Assembly (NCBI RefSeq): GCF_016097555.1 | Contig: NC_054706.1 | Coordinates: 43,996,004 to 44,060,003 of the forward strand | DNA: 64,000 nt | Direction: 5' to 3' | Source: Gigantopelta aegis | Lineage: Eukaryota > Mollusca > Gastropoda > Neomphalida > Peltospiridae | Translations under genes and position numbers: made by a program | Notes under the pieces: model-generated | Seen by the model: the letters and a program-made list of their open reading frames with translations, nothing else | Database searches by the model: none | What the model was told of the DNA's origin: nothing | Shown: positions 1-17,562 of the stretch, in pieces | Layout of the letters: each line of letters begins with the position of its first letter | Numbering within the stretch: position 1 is the stretch's first letter

Positions 1-18
1 TGGAAATGACTCTATGAC

Positions 19-296
19 TACCGGCCTCGATGCTATCGTGGTTAAGCCATCGGACTACAGGCTGGTAAGTACAGGGTTCGCAGTCCGGTACCAATTCCCA
101 CCCAGAGCGAGGTTTAACGACTCAATGGGTAAGTGTAAGACCACTACACCCTCTTCTCTCTCACTAACCACTAACAACTAACAACTAACCCCCTGTCCTG
201 GACAAACAGCCTAGATAGCTGACAACGTGTGCCCAGGAAAACGTGCTTGAACCTTAATTGGATATAAGCACGAAAATAAGTTGAAATGAAAATGAA
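19..296 (+). repeat. SINE, head type 2 (tRNA-like), full length
   Basis: It opens with a tRNA-like head, 'accggcctcgatgc', with box B-like 'gggttcgcagtcc'. It ends in an A-rich tail after 'ggatataagcacgaaaat'. The octamer tctatgac occurs at 11-18 and again at 297-304, which is a plausible target-site duplication. A second copy of this family lies at 17.4-18.3 kb. Confidence 0.75.
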
Positions 297-304
297 TCTA
301 TGAC

Positions 305-939
305 TCGTCACATCTGAGGTGAGAGTTTGGGACACAACGTGCTATATGTAATATACGTGTTTGAAATCTGAACAATTTGAAACCACACGGGGAATACAGT
401 GTTACATAAAGTGGTAGCATACGTCACCAGTGTATGCTCGTATAACGGAACATTAATACATAGGTTTGAGCACGAGTGGAAATGTTTACAGAGAGATGAG
501 AGTAAAGTGTTTATACTACAACTGCTAGTATACTAGTAGTTTATATCTAGCTAGTATTCTACAACGTTTAAGAACTGGCAAACGAATCCAGGGCCTTTAT
601 GAAGAGGTAGGTCTGTCGTGGTTTAAACAGAGGATTTCTAGCGTTTTATATGCATTTTTTTTTTTTTTAAACACTTTTCAAAAGTCTACGAACTGGTCCA
701 GAAATGATCACGTGGGGTTGGGACCATGAAGGTGACTTGTGCTGCACTGTGGCTAAGCAGTTTAAATAAACACGTATTTTATGGGTGATGGATCAGTTAT
801 GGGACAACCCTAAAGCTAAAAGATTTATCAAATTAGATGTTTTAATTGTGTGTGAAATATGTGTACGATTTATTATATTATATTTTGAAATAGTTGTCGA
901 TGTTGCTTTTTAAAAGAAAAAATCCATTTCCGCCGCTGA
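305..939. other. intergenic, nothing recognised
   Basis: AT-rich sequence with scattered stops in all frames and no splice-bounded open stretch, repeat or RNA that I recognise. Confidence 0.5.
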
Positions 940-1205
940 CAAAAATAACAACAACAACAACAATAACAAACAGAAAAGAAAACACAAAAAGACCCCCCCC
1001 CCCCAACCCCCAACCAAACTCCATAACAACAAACAAACAACCCGCCAAAACAAAACGAAACAAAACAAAAACAAAACTCCCCCACCTCCACAACAACAAC
1101 AAACAAAAAATACACAAAGAAAACCCCCAACGACAACAACCCCCAAACAAACCAAACAAATAAACAAACCAAAACAAAACCCCAAAACCCCCAAACCACA
1201 ACCCA
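940..1205. repeat. A/C-only low-complexity tract
   Basis: The plus strand is built almost only of A and C here (CAA repeats, C runs, ACAAA repeats), giving stop-poor frames on both strands that are not genes. The mirrored G/T-only tract lies at 21004-21140. Confidence 0.85.
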
Positions 1206-1361
1206 CACATACTTAACGTTGACTGAAGCTGTTTGAACGTTTATTTTGTAGAATAATCCCGTTTCGTTGATAACACGTCAAACATGAAGCTCAACACAGA
1301 TGAAGCGAGGTTTGTTTTCATACACTGACTCAATGGATAGATAGATAAATAACTAGTTTAA

Positions 1362-1733
1362 AGGGACATACCCTAGTTTTTAAACACTAAGACATATTTT
1401 GTACTATTAGAGCCGTTTTTGATAACTGAAATCATACTTTACTTAGATTTTATTGTTTAGATTATCCATTTCCGTACATTCGAAGTGTTTTTGGTTATCC
1501 TGGTGTTTTTAATATCACAAAATGCATTTATCATATTTTTAAAAACGCACGTGCGTCCGAGGGGTAACAATTATGGAGTCGAGTTTTAGTCTGTTTTTAG
1601 AGGGTATTTCACCGTTTCAAAGTCACAGACTCATGTTTCACTCAATGGTAACTTTATCCAAATGTGTTACAGGTTTGTAGATTAACTAAACTTAGTGTTA
1701 TTTTTTTATGGGCTGAAACTAGGGTATGTCCCT
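1362..1733. mobile_element. TTAA-flanked MITE, family 'CCCTAG', 372 bp
   Basis: The terminal inverted repeats are 'agggacataccctagttt' on the left and 'actagggtatgtccct' on the right. TTAA stands at the left border and ttattaa at the right. Related copies lie at 16400-17220, 42836-43361 and 62686-63159. There is no coding capacity, so it is a non-autonomous element. The TTAA preference suggests piggyBac-type mobilisation (inference). Confidence 0.8.
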
Positions 1734-1740
1734 TTATTAA

Positions 1741-1860
1741 CGTGTTCTATTACCACTAGGGTTTCGAACACGCCCATCCAGAGTCCGACCTCCGATAAGA
1801 TCGGTGGCCTGACTCGGGATGGGGGGGGGGGGGGGGGGGGGGTGAATAGAGTTGAAAATG
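1741..1860 (-). repeat. dispersed repeat with 'cacgcccat' end, including a poly-G run
   Basis: 'ccactagggtttcgaacacg' lies next to the MITE end and is followed by a run of about 22 G. The same terminal sequence occurs inverted at 56776-56812 and, more diverged, at 21420-21455. The element class is unknown. Confidence 0.5.
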
Positions 1861-2119
1861 GGCAGAATTTTGAAAATTAACTAGACGAGGTTGATAGTTT
1901 ACAAATTAAAAATCACGAGCAGTGAATTGTATTTATCCTATAAGACTTCTAAAATAACATTTTAATTCGATATTTAGTAAATCAGAGTTCTGAAGTCGCC
2001 TCACCTGTAATAAGACATCACGCACTTCAACTAAATCTCGTCAAAACGTTACGCTCAGGTATACAAATCGTGTTGGCTGTAAACAAATGACCCATTGACA
2101 GCAAAACGTTATTGACCGA

Positions 2120-2302
2120 CTTAATAAATAGAGGATATTTCATGTTGTTTGTCAAATATGATTTATATCTCATCGAGTGAAGTTTGCAATCATATCTCAC
2201 AAGTCGCGCTTGCACGACGAGTGTGATATGATTGCAAACTTCACGAGATGAGATATAAATCATATTTGACAAAAAACATGAAATTTTCTATTTATTATAT
2301 AC
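2120..2302. mobile_element. palindromic (foldback) MITE
   Basis: Two arms of about 80 bp run from 'taataaatagaggatatttc' to the matching inverted arm ending near 'ctatttattata'. They are separated by about 25 nt containing 'cacaagtcgcgcttg'. The transcript would form a long hairpin. No ORF is present. Confidence 0.75.
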
Positions 2303-2363
2303 TTTTGCCAATTTACCTTTATTTTTAAAATGCCAGCAGAAAAATAGTTCCGGCTTTTTTACA

Positions 2364-2460
2364 GTGAAGATAACATTTTATACAGTGATGACAACACATT
2401 TTAGAGATAAATAGTGAAATTTTCACTCTAAAATATGTTATCGTCACAGAGTGACTGATA
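2364..2460. repeat. short imperfect palindrome
   Basis: The inverted arms pair 'cagtgatgacaacac' with 'gttatcgtcac', and 'ttttagag' with 'ctctaaaa'. It is probably a small foldback element. The surrounding sequence to 3140 is AT-rich, with (GT)n and (TATG)n tracts and no gene. Confidence 0.45.
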
Positions 2461-3145
2461 ACACTTTTATTTCACTGATATTTTAAGATATTTCACTAAA
2501 TGTTATATAATAATGGTAAATATTAAATGATTTTATAACATGGGTAATGATAGGATAAATAGTGTTCTTTAGCTAGTAATTGTTTTGTTATACCATTTCG
2601 AAACAGCACCAGGAAGTTTTCTGTTTTGTTACAATTCTAGTAAACACATTATGTATTCATATATAATATTATACATAATAATGTCCTTGCAAAAGATAAG
2701 TTTCATGTATATGTTTAAAATTAATATATATTGTATCCAGTTATTTAATTGTCAGCAAAAATCGGCCATGGGTGAACATTATTTACTAATAACATACATG
2801 CATGTACGTTACTATCTGAAAGAACCACATAATACGCATTCATGCATACATTGTGTGTGCGTGTGTGTGCGTATGCGTGTGTGTGTTTGTCTGTCGGTCT
2901 TTCTCATTATCTGCGTACGTGGAAGTCTGTGTGTGTGTGTGTGTCTGTGATGTGTTTATTTGTATGTATGTATGTATGTACTGATGTATGAATATCTATA
3001 TATTGTATGTATGTCGTGTGTGACTATTATATACATAGATATTAACACACTGGCGCAGGGGATAATAATATTCTTACTGGCTTTCTAGATGTACGTACGT
3101 ATATATGTATACATGTATGTGCGTGTGCGTGTTTCTGTGTATGTA

Positions 3146-3149
<4 letters not shown>

Positions 3150-3191
<42 letters not shown>
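3150..3191. repeat. (TA)n microsatellite
   Basis: A run of about 20 TA units sits immediately before the polypyrimidine/acceptor region of the first MFS exon. Confidence 0.95.
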
Positions 3192-3196
<5 letters not shown>

Positions 3197-3207
3197 ACTG
3201 TCCACAG

Positions 3208-8947
<5,740 letters not shown>

Positions 8948-8962
8948 GTAAGTATCAATAGT

Positions 8963-9278
8963 TTAAGAAAGTTTATTTTGTTTGACGGCACCACTAGAGC
9001 ACATTGTTTTATTAATCATCGGCCATTGGATGTCAACCATTTGGTAATTTTGACATATAATCTTAGAGAGGAAACCCACTACATTTTCCCATTAGTAGCA
9101 AGGGATATTTTATATGCACTACCCCATAGACAGGATAGCTCATTCCACGGCCTTTAATACACCAGTCGTGGAGCACTGGCTGGAACGAAAAATAGCCCAA
9201 TGGGCCCACCGACGGGGATCGATCCTAGACCGACAGCGCTTCAAGCGAGCGCTTTACCACTGGGCTAAGTCCCGCCCC
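8963..9278 (-). repeat. SINE, head 1 / tail A, full length
   Basis: It is inverted: tail 'gtttgacggcaccactagag' on the left and head 'accactgggctaagtcccgc' on the right. A near-duplication, agtatcaa versus agtatcga, flanks it. It begins about 15 nt downstream of the donor of MFS exon d. Confidence 0.85.
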
Positions 9279-9289
9279 AAGTATCGAAG

Positions 9290-10030
9290 AGACAGCAGAG
9301 ACAATAACGACCAAGACAAAATTACCCCCACCCCCTTGTAGTGACATTTTTAAACACAGACCATAGTTCCTGCCACAAACAACAGAAATCCACTGAATTT
9401 GCTTACATAGATAATTTAAGCAAAACCTTACAAGTAATGTCTAATGTAACAATAAAAAGCTGTAATTGATGAACATATTTTACACTGCCTAATAATTTAG
9501 GGTTACTGTCTTTAATACTGAAACGAATCAAAAACATATCACCCAGTCATTTTGAATTGTTGCAACAATTTCCTTATATCAAAGACCTTGGTGATAACTA
9601 TCCTGTAAGTGTAGGAAAAGGTGGGTAATGAACCCGTTGCTGTAGGTATTGCGTTCACTGTAGAACTGTCGAACGTACCTCATATCATGTTAGATGTTCA
9701 GTAAGGAAGTGGGTCGTACTTTTCATCCGATGTAGCAGACGACCGGACACAGTGCTGCCCTATTTATGAAACATGTACATTCCAGTAGGTCATAGATAAG
9801 TAAATGTGTAAATATCAATTTTCATATCAACATGAGCAGCTGGCAAAACTTTACTGCGTCTTAGAGCAGTGCTCTTTTGGCAATCTGTTATCTTGCCTGT
9901 GTGAAGGTGCATATGAAAAAGATCCCTTGCTGTTTTGAAAGAATCAAAAAGGCATGATTAAAATGCATCCCAGAACATTTATGATTGAGAAATCTGAAGG
10001 ATTGTACACGCGGTGCCACAAGTTCACAAT
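9290..10030. other. intronic/intergenic, nothing recognised
   Basis: AT-rich, with a short stretch at 9890-9935 resembling the SINE central module ('gtgtgaaggtgcatatgaaa'). No gene is recognised. Confidence 0.45.
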
Positions 10031-10033
10031 TCT

Positions 10034-10279
10034 CCCCAACAATCCTAAATACCCCTCTCCACCCCCAACAAGCCTAAATACCCCTATCCACCCCCAAGAA
10101 GCCTAAATACCCCTCTCCACTCCAACAATCCTAAATACCCCTCTCCACCCCCAACAATCCTAAATACCCCTCTCCACCCCCAACAGGCCTAAATACCCCT
10201 CTCCACCCCCAACAATCCTAAATACCCCTCTCCACCCCCAAAAGGCCTAAACACCCCCTCTCCACCCCCAACAATCCTA
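10034..10279. repeat. 29-bp minisatellite, about 8 units, abutting a gap
   Basis: The unit contains 'aatcctaaatacccctctcc' followed by 'acccccaac', with 29-bp spacing between successive units. It runs into the N block, so the array is truncated by the assembly. Confidence 0.9.
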
Positions 10280-10479
10280 NNNNNNNNNNNNNNNNNNNNN
10301 NNNNNNNNNNNNNNNNNNNNNNNNNNNNNNNNNNNNNNNNNNNNNNNNNNNNNNNNNNNNNNNNNNNNNNNNNNNNNNNNNNNNNNNNNNNNNNNNNNNN
10401 NNNNNNNNNNNNNNNNNNNNNNNNNNNNNNNNNNNNNNNNNNNNNNNNNNNNNNNNNNNNNNNNNNNNNNNNNNNNNNN
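10280..10479. other. assembly gap, 200 N
   Basis: Exactly 200 N, like the two other gaps. It is a fixed-size scaffold join of unknown true length and possibly unknown relative orientation. Confidence 0.98.
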
Positions 10480-10619
10480 TTGCTTGAGCTTCGCGTCATT
10501 GTCCAGTGTCTAGACTTCAACGTTATACAAATGATCTCAGCCCAGATTAAGTTAAGGTCTTGGTTCCAAATACCACAGTTTCAGATATTTCGACACCAGC
10601 TCGATCAGTAATTGAAAAA

Positions 10620-11500
10620 ACGGCACTTTAATTTGGTAAATTGGTGTAATACATGCCTGTAGCATGATTCTCATTTCAGCAAGACTGATTTCGCATACAA
10701 CACCATAAACTGCTGCACTCCATTGTTCAGGTCATTTTAACAAAGTGTTGTGGCCACTATTGTTATAATCATGGTATCGGATGCCCACAGTATCATGAAG
10801 CAAACTGAAATCAAACTTAGTAGCCAACTCTGACTTTCCATCGTCTTTGATGACCACTGACCACCTGCTAATGCTTTCAAAACGTTTTCTAATGCATTCT
10901 TCCATTTTTAAAATCCTACTTTTCCAGTCCTTCTCCTTCGACGTCAACAGGGTCCTAAATCGTGGTTCCAAGCCCTTATCCATAGAACGTAGAGAGACGT
11001 GATCCATCCTTTCCAACTGTTAGTCAACTGGGTCCTAAATCGTGGTTCCAGGCCCTGATCCATAGAACGTAGAGAGACGTGATCCATCTATTCCAACTGT
11101 TAGTCAACTGGGTCCTAAATCGTGGCTCCAGGCCCTGATCCATAGAACGGAGAGAGACGTGATCCATCTATTCCAACTGTTAGTCAACTGGGTCCTAAAT
11201 CGTGGCTCCAGGCCCTGATCCATAGAACGTAGAGAGACGTGATCCATCTCTTCCAACTGTTAGTCAACTGAGTCCTAAATCGTGGTTCCAGACCCTGATC
11301 CATAGAACGTAGAGAGCCGTGATCCATCATTTCAAACTGTTGATACAGATTCGTAGATTCGTGGTAGAATGCTGTGGACCTCCTTCAAATAGTTCAGCGC
11401 AATTTCTAATTTGAAGACAAGTGATGTGAACAGCTGGATCCTCAGTCACTCGTCCATTGTCGGTCATCATCTTTTCATGCCTTATTTTGTACATCTATAC
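10620..11500 (-). pseudogene. coding-like remnant of unknown protein with tandem-duplicated segment
   Basis: Minus-strand frames give protein-like segments: HEKMMTDNGRVTEDPAVHIT (about 11.48-11.43 kb), then RFRTLLTSKEKDWKSRILKM and EECIRKRFESISRWSVVIK (about 10.96-10.75 kb), then EQWSAAVYGVVCEISLAEMR (below 10.73 kb). No single frame covers all of them, and five 80-bp repeats interrupt the middle. I do not recognise the family. It could be a decayed host gene or transposon gene. Confidence 0.4.
10950..11340. repeat. 80-bp tandem repeat, 5 units
   Basis: 'ggtcctaaatcgtggttcca' recurs at 10951, 11031, 11111, 11191 and 11271, exactly 80 bp apart. Since 80 is not a multiple of three, the duplication breaks the coding-like frame it lies in. 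Confidence 0.92.
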
Positions 11501-12264
11501 TAAAGCAAAAATCCTATTTAAACTCCATTCATCCCATGAGTAAACTACATTCTTGTATTATACCTTGCGTTGTTTGTTTTTTATGTGTGTTTCCCAAGAT
11601 ATTCTGAATCTGTAATGCGCTGTATTCGTAACTATGGCATTCTTCATTTAATTCATAATTAGTCCTTAAGTATACCGAATTAGTGTCCTAAAACTAATTG
11701 AAAGAGCCGTCCGCTGAAAGGAAATCAAGGTAGATCAGTTTTTCATGTCCAGGTACCGGTTGTAGATATGTGTTCACAAAACTTCACTGACAAGTTGTTT
11801 AATTGGAAGCATCAATCGTAGAGTCCATCATTGTAAAACAGTAGACATTAACTGTCCAAAATATGAATAAACGTATCAGCGATAAAACAAAATAATCGTA
11901 TGCAAATCCAATATTTATTGTCGTGGTACGTTTCCTCAATTTATATTCGTAGTAATATTATTTGTCATGAATATTTGAAATTCCATAAATTGAAAAAACT
12001 AAATTCACAATGATACAGTAAACATTTCTCTTTCGATAAATTGACAAAATTGTTTTTCACTGTATAGAAACATAATTTTTTCCACAAATAAAACAGTTTG
12101 AAGAACAGTAACATTTTCCGATATATAGTAACATATGCAACTTATGTCCTGCTTAACAAGACGTTAACTATAGTTGAGATATGGTTATAAACACTGACTT
12201 GGAAGACGTCCAAACAATCACACATATCTTTGCAGTTTGACAACTATACAAAGGAAAATGAAAA
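11500..12264. other. nothing recognised
   Basis: AT-rich sequence with no supported gene, repeat or RNA up to the 5-bp duplication that marks the LTR. Confidence 0.5.
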
Positions 12265-12269
12265 CCTAG

Positions 12270-13310
12270 TGTCACGGGGATCCTATAATACCCGTAACTG
12301 AATAAAACACGATTATCCAAATATCTCTCCTAACTGTATATGTATTAGATCTCTCTGTATCGGGCAGTGTATACCCGAGTAGCTCGGCTCTAGGTAATCA
12401 GAGATAAGATCTTATATAAAGTATGTCTTATATAGCACGTTAGTTCACTAGAAAACACAACAAAACACAATACACTTTGGAATCTGTATTAACCTTAAGC
12501 TGACAAATATATTTGCCGCAGTTAATTAATTAACAACAACAACAATAATAATAACAACCCAGAACTAATCACTTAATTAGTTAATCACTAGGTGTCTAGT
12601 TTACACAATATTCTAATCACTTCACCGTGATACAACACACACACGTGTAATACAGAATTAATACTGGTACCTATCACAATAAAGACAATAACATACAGTT
12701 TACCTAGGTCCTCTAGGATGACCGGCTAAGCTTTATATTTTTAGAACAGTGAAGCCTACAATTTACTTCGTCAGTTACCGGAAACACTGTCTAAATAATA
12801 TTGGTATAATACAGTATTAAAATATTTAAAGTCACATCAGTCACATCAAGGTTATACAACAGAGAAGAAATATATATTTACCAAGTCCAAACGGACTAAC
12901 GTTCCCTGGGGGCCTTCCTTTTGTTTCTCCCCGATATCTCTAAAATCCTATCTATTTATTACAAATCCAAATATCGCCTGGGGGTACAAGGCGGTACCGA
13001 ATACCTACAAGTGATATTTCCACAGCGACCAAGAAAGCATATTTTTCTTAGATGGTCAGACTAGCTGTCGCCAATCGCTAAAAATCCCCGGTCGTAAAAC
13101 AGAACTCGCGGAGGTATTACGTAACTACTGGCCACATGGCCTCCGCAACTGGTCTGGGTGTGTATTGGGAACAGCTCGACCACCGTCGCGCGGAGGTATT
13201 ACGTAACAAAGTGCCCACCTAGTCTAAGTGCATATTGGGACTGCACACGGCTCTCTAAAACAATTAATATCGCCACAGGCGAAAAGAATTTAAGAGCATG
13301 TTCCGTCACA
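12270..13310 (-). mobile_element. solo LTR of an LTR retrotransposon (fossil)
   Basis: The 1,041-bp sequence runs TG...CA on the minus strand (from 'tgtgacggaacatgctctta' to the end 'ccccgtgaca'). It is flanked by the 5-bp duplication cctag (12265-12269 and 13311-13315). A homologous copy begins at 63229 in the opposite orientation. No internal region is attached, so it looks like a solo LTR left by recombination. The retroelement family cannot be named from an LTR alone. Confidence 0.75.
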
Positions 13311-13315
13311 CCTAG

Positions 13316-13865
13316 GGTCATGCACGATTTTCACAGGGAGCAAGTGTAGCGTTCAAAAAGGACGCCTACAGTATTAAGGGAGGAGTGGAACGTTTAAAAA
13401 TGGAATTTACAGTATTTAAAAACAATTCACTAATATACATTAAATAGATGGCAATTGTCACCTGCAACATCAAAATTTCATTATACCCGTCTGCAAAATA
13501 CTGGGTTTATTGTGGCACGTTGAAACAATAGTATATAACAATCCTGTCGCATACATTGTAAACGTGGCGATATTTACCCTCTGGTTAAAGTCAGGCACAC
13601 TTCAAACTCGATTCGGCGAGGTGCTATTTTGTATACTACTACCTACAGATTTTACGCCTGTGCTATTTTCACATGTCATCAATGTGTCTTGGGTGCATCC
13701 CACGGGAAATTCAGAAAATGTGGCTAAGACAGACGTGCTTGAACCTTCATTAGATGTAAGCATGTGTCAAATGGTTGACTGATGTCATTAATGTTAGCAA
13801 CGACATTTGTGGGCGCAAAAATGCTTCATTAAAGCGATAGAACAATTTAAAATCAGCGAAGTAAG
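13316..13865. other. mostly unrecognised, with SINE type-2 tail fragment
   Basis: At 13733-13772 'acgtgcttgaaccttcatta' matches the 3' part of head-2 SINEs. Otherwise nothing is recognised. Confidence 0.4.
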
Positions 13866-13869
13866 TCAA

Positions 13870-14060
13870 AATTTGATGAGTTAAAGGCAAAATCACGAGT
13901 TGACTGGATTGAAAATCTAGATAAATATCAGACGACCATTAGGCAACCAATCACCAAGTGATGTATATTTTGGCAGACATGTACTGAAAAGTGGAAAACG
14001 AGTTCGCAAGATCGCAAGGGATGCCACCAAAAAATGGCATCAAAACACCATATAGCGATC
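13870..14060 (+). pseudogene. decayed coding-like stretch of unknown origin
   Basis: Plus-strand frames contain SRVDWIENLDKYQTTIR and, in a different frame, NQSPSDVYFGRHVLKSGKRV. They read like protein but are broken. It lies 0.2 kb upstream of the OTU/F-box ORF and could belong to the same former element. The family is not identified. Confidence 0.3.
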
Positions 14061-14270
14061 CATTAAGCAAAAAAAACATTATTCTACAGGAGGCTAGGTA
14101 TGGTTCAGAAATAAAATAGGTAAATCCCAAGTAGATGTATGCAAAGGCACTGTCATCAGCATAAAGAAAGGGAGGCGGAAATATGAAGTACAGTGTATTA
14201 AAGGGAACGACAGTGGTCGCAGATGTTTGTGATCTTGCAAGTCGCGCTGTAAAAACATATACCAAAAAAA

Positions 14271-15086
14271 CAAAAATAAAAGCATAAAAATAAGTATTAC
14301 ATCGTAAAAGAACCTTTCGTTAGACCAGATGCTAACATAAACATAATTTTCAATCATCCCCTTGGTGGAAATTGTATGTTTAGTGCATTAGTTTTTCTGC
14401 TACAAAATATTGACATTTTTCGTTCTGCTACATCTATCAGAACAGGGATTGTGTCTGAAATGAGATTACAACGGTGTACTTTGGAACCATTTGTTGAAGA
14501 ATGGGAAAGTTACATATATGCAATGTCCAAAGATGGCACGTACGGGGACCACTTAGTATTACATACAGCGGCACAAATGTATGCCACAGACATCCAAGTT
14601 ATTTCTTCAAACGGTAGACTTTATGACAAAACGATTTCCACCACAACCCAGTCATCAACGACACTGTATCTTGGTCACATACCAGGGCACCATTATGTAG
14701 CACTGTCATTTGAATCGATTGAAGCAGAATTCAACGAAGATCAGATAGCAGTGACTGAAGATGATGATCTGTCACAACAGAAACCTGAAGCGGAGTTAGG
14801 TGACAAAGCAGCACCAGAGTACCAGGGTCTCGCAGATGAGTTGATTTCTGGAAACACCAACAGTGTGTCGTTCGACAGCATGCCAAGTGAAATTGTGTTG
14901 CATATAGCTAAATTTCTTGATTCTGTTACTTTGCAAAAACTCGTTTGTGTAAGTAGACAAATGTCTAATATTGTTTCGCAAATTAATAGGGCAACAATGT
15001 ATTTCAGGCCAAATTTGGAATCGCAGATAAAAAAAATTGTATTCCGTTTCAGTAAATTTACTGACACGTCGAGCTGGCAGAAATAG
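14271..15086 (+). CDS. OTU-like cysteine protease plus F-box protein (single exon, possibly 5' incomplete)
   Basis: The open frame runs from a stop near 14268 to the TAG at 15084-15086. Met at 14376 is the first ATG, but it lies inside the OTU motif HPLGGNCMFSAL, so the true start must be upstream or non-coding remnants precede it. OTU features are the Cys-containing GGNCMFSAL (canonical DGNC, so the Asp position reads Gly), GDHLVLHTAAQMYATDIQVI, and GHHYVALS with the general-base His. About 100 residues on, MPSEIVLHIAKFLDSVTLQK is an F-box, the SKP1-binding element of SCF ubiquitin ligases. OTU enzymes cleave ubiquitin chains, so a fused F-box would tie de-ubiquitination to an SCF complex (inference). 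OTU genes also travel within transposons, so host ownership is uncertain. Activity is doubtful if the Asp is required. Confidence 0.6.
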
Positions 15087-15099
15087 TGGTTTGACAATA

Positions 15100-15515
15100 A
15101 GTATCAAAAAATAATAAACCAGAGAAACTGGTATTTGGCCTGGTTACAATTGCATAAAGATGAAACCAGACCTGGCTGGTACTACATTTTAAGAGTGTAC
15201 TAGCGGTTGTAGAAACTGTAAAACATGATGCTGAATTGTGATTTAATTGATCTTTGTTAACATTTTAATATTCATATACGTGTCTTATATGGTTAAATAA
15301 AACAAATTTGTCTGCATACATATATAACAACATGTTATTATAATAGGTAATATTTCATTGCAATTGCAGTATTTGACAGAAATAATAAAAATAACCATTG
15401 AAGAAATAGTGTGGTTGTGTCTTTTAAAAATGCATTTCTCAGTTTCATTTCCTTCACAACTCGTTAAGATTGGCGTTCTCCCTTCCATTTCCCTACTGTT
15501 TCCTTTTTTCTCTTT
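15100..15515. other. nothing recognised
   Basis: 3' flank of the OTU/F-box ORF. AATAAA-like signals are present (for example near 15296, 'taaataaaacaa') but no other feature. Confidence 0.45.
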
Positions 15516-15519
15516 TTTG

Positions 15520-15806
15520 GGGCATGGCGTAGCCCAGTGGTAAAGCGTCCGCTTGGTGCGCTATCGGTCTGGGATCGATCCCCGTCGGTGGGCTCATCGG
15601 GCTAATTATCACATAGTTCACCACGTCTGGTATATCAAAGACAGTGGTATGTGTTATCATGTCTGTGGGATGGTGCATATAAAAGATCCCTTACTACTAA
15701 TGAAAACATGTAGAGGGTTTCATCTTAATAAATGTTTGACATCCAACAGCCGATGATTAATAAATCATCAAGTGGTGTCGTTAAACAAAACAAACTTTAA
15801 TTGATT
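15520..15806 (+). repeat. SINE, head 1 / tail A
   Basis: The head 'ggcgtagcccagtggtaaag', central 'tgtgggatggtgcatataaa' and tail 'cagccgatgattaataaatc' are followed by 'gttaaacaaaacaaacttta'. Confidence 0.88.
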
Positions 15807-16173
15807 TTTTGTTTTTTTATTTATTATTATTATTAAAAAAAAATTAATGGTTGGTTCAGTCACTGGTTATCAGATGTGAAGAAAACATTTTTATATATTA
15901 TAAGTTAAGTAAGTACTACGTAAAATTATACAGAACAAAACTACGATCAAGTCAGAAGGGTTACCCTTGTCTACAAGCTTTTGTTTGTTTGTTAGGGACC
16001 AGTGCAATAAACTTAAAAAATTAAATATTTTAAATTTTTTATTAGCCCAGAAATGTCGATAGTGTCAGGGATGGGGCTATCTTAAATATATATATAATAC
16101 ATAATGAGTATTGTTAGACTAAATATGTTCAGATTGTTTGTACATTTTTCCATAGAAGTGAGAAAGAAGAGAG

Positions 16174-16175
16174 CA

Positions 16176-16253
<78 letters not shown>
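16174..16253. repeat. (AG)n microsatellite
   Basis: A pure AG run of about 80 nt. Confidence 0.97.
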
Positions 16254-16255
<2 letters not shown>

Positions 16256-16399
16256 TGAAGTAAAACGGGACAGCAAGACAGTTTTAACATTAAAAAAGCA
16301 TACACGCACATGCACACACATACACCAGCACGCAACATAGCTTGATAACAAATGTACACATGTGATTAGTTTCCTATCAGTTGTATTATAGTTTGTTAA

Positions 16400-17220
16400 A
16401 GGGACACACCCTAGTTACGGCTAGTTGTTAACCATTACGGCGTTGTTTTTCGCTATTAAACCCATTTTTTCACAAATAAAATTGCACTTTACTTACCGTT
16501 TATTATTTAGAATATACATTTCCATTCACTTGAAGTGTTTTTTGGTAATCCTGGTAATCCTGGTGTTTGTAATACCACAAAATGCATTTTTCGTATTTCT
16601 GAAAAACGGTCGCACGTTTGAGAAAAAATCGTTGAGCAGACAAGGTCTAATCTATTTTTAGACGGGATATTTCCATTTCAATGTCACAGACGTTGGTATA
16701 TCACGTGACCGTTATAATTTTGGTTCGGTTTGTTTTCTCGTGCACGGTTCGCGCAATCGACATCCGATTTGTTGTTGTTCATTTGTGAGATTTTTCTTCA
16801 CAGTTCGTGAACATTTTCAGTAACAATAAAGTTCAGACAAGTAAGTATCTCAATACAAAACGTTGCAAACCCTTAAAACCAATAATTTTGCTAAGTCCTA
16901 CGATATCTGGAGAGGGGATACAACCAGGACAGAACAGTTGGAACATGTCCAGGAGAGGTGAAAAGAACGCACCCCAAGTCTGTGAAATTTGTCGTGACGT
17001 AGGCATTGTTGTGCTTCGAGCGACATCTACCGGTGACATCAGAATACAAACTTTCAAAATTATTTCAAGCAATTGGGACATGGGGATTCCCATGGTATTT
17101 ATCGATATAAAACCTGTTTTTTCACTCCATTTGATAAAAACGTGATCTAAGTGTGTTACAGGTTTGTAGATTAACCAAATTATAATTTATTTTCGCTGGA
17201 TGAAACTAGGGTGTGCGGCT
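16400..17220. mobile_element. TTAA-flanked MITE, family 'CCCTAG', long form 821 bp
   Basis: The ends are 'agggacacaccctagtta' and 'gaaactagggtgtgcggct', with TTAA on both sides (16396-16399, 17221-17224). It is twice the length of the 1362-1733 copy. The extra middle part contains 'gtgaaatttgtcgtgacgta' and no clear gene. It may be closer to a founder form or carry a further insertion. Confidence 0.75.
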
Positions 17221-17562
17221 TTAATGTTCTGTGATACTGCGGGAAGTAGATGTTTTATTTAATTACTATATATTACACCAGTGCAATAATTACGTGGCAC
17301 TGATTTCGTAAAAATAACCCCATGATCCCCATCAACCGAGTACCTGCCATCCATAAAACTAACAGCGTAACCATTACGTCAGCAGTACCAGCCTATAATT
17401 AATTTATTATATCGTGTGCATAACAAACTCAGTGGCGCAGAGATCTAAACCATCGGACTTAAGGCTGGTAGGTACACATCCCGATACCGGCTCTCACCCA
17501 GAGCGATCTTTTAAGGACTCAGGATGTAAGGCCACTACACCTACCTGCTCTCTTAGTACAAA

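Noticed and set aside
15520-15620. tRNA gene-like box A/box B in the SINE heads
   Set aside because: The heads are embedded in repeated SINEs with degenerate cloverleaf potential and poly-A/T-rich tails, so they are not called as tRNA genes.
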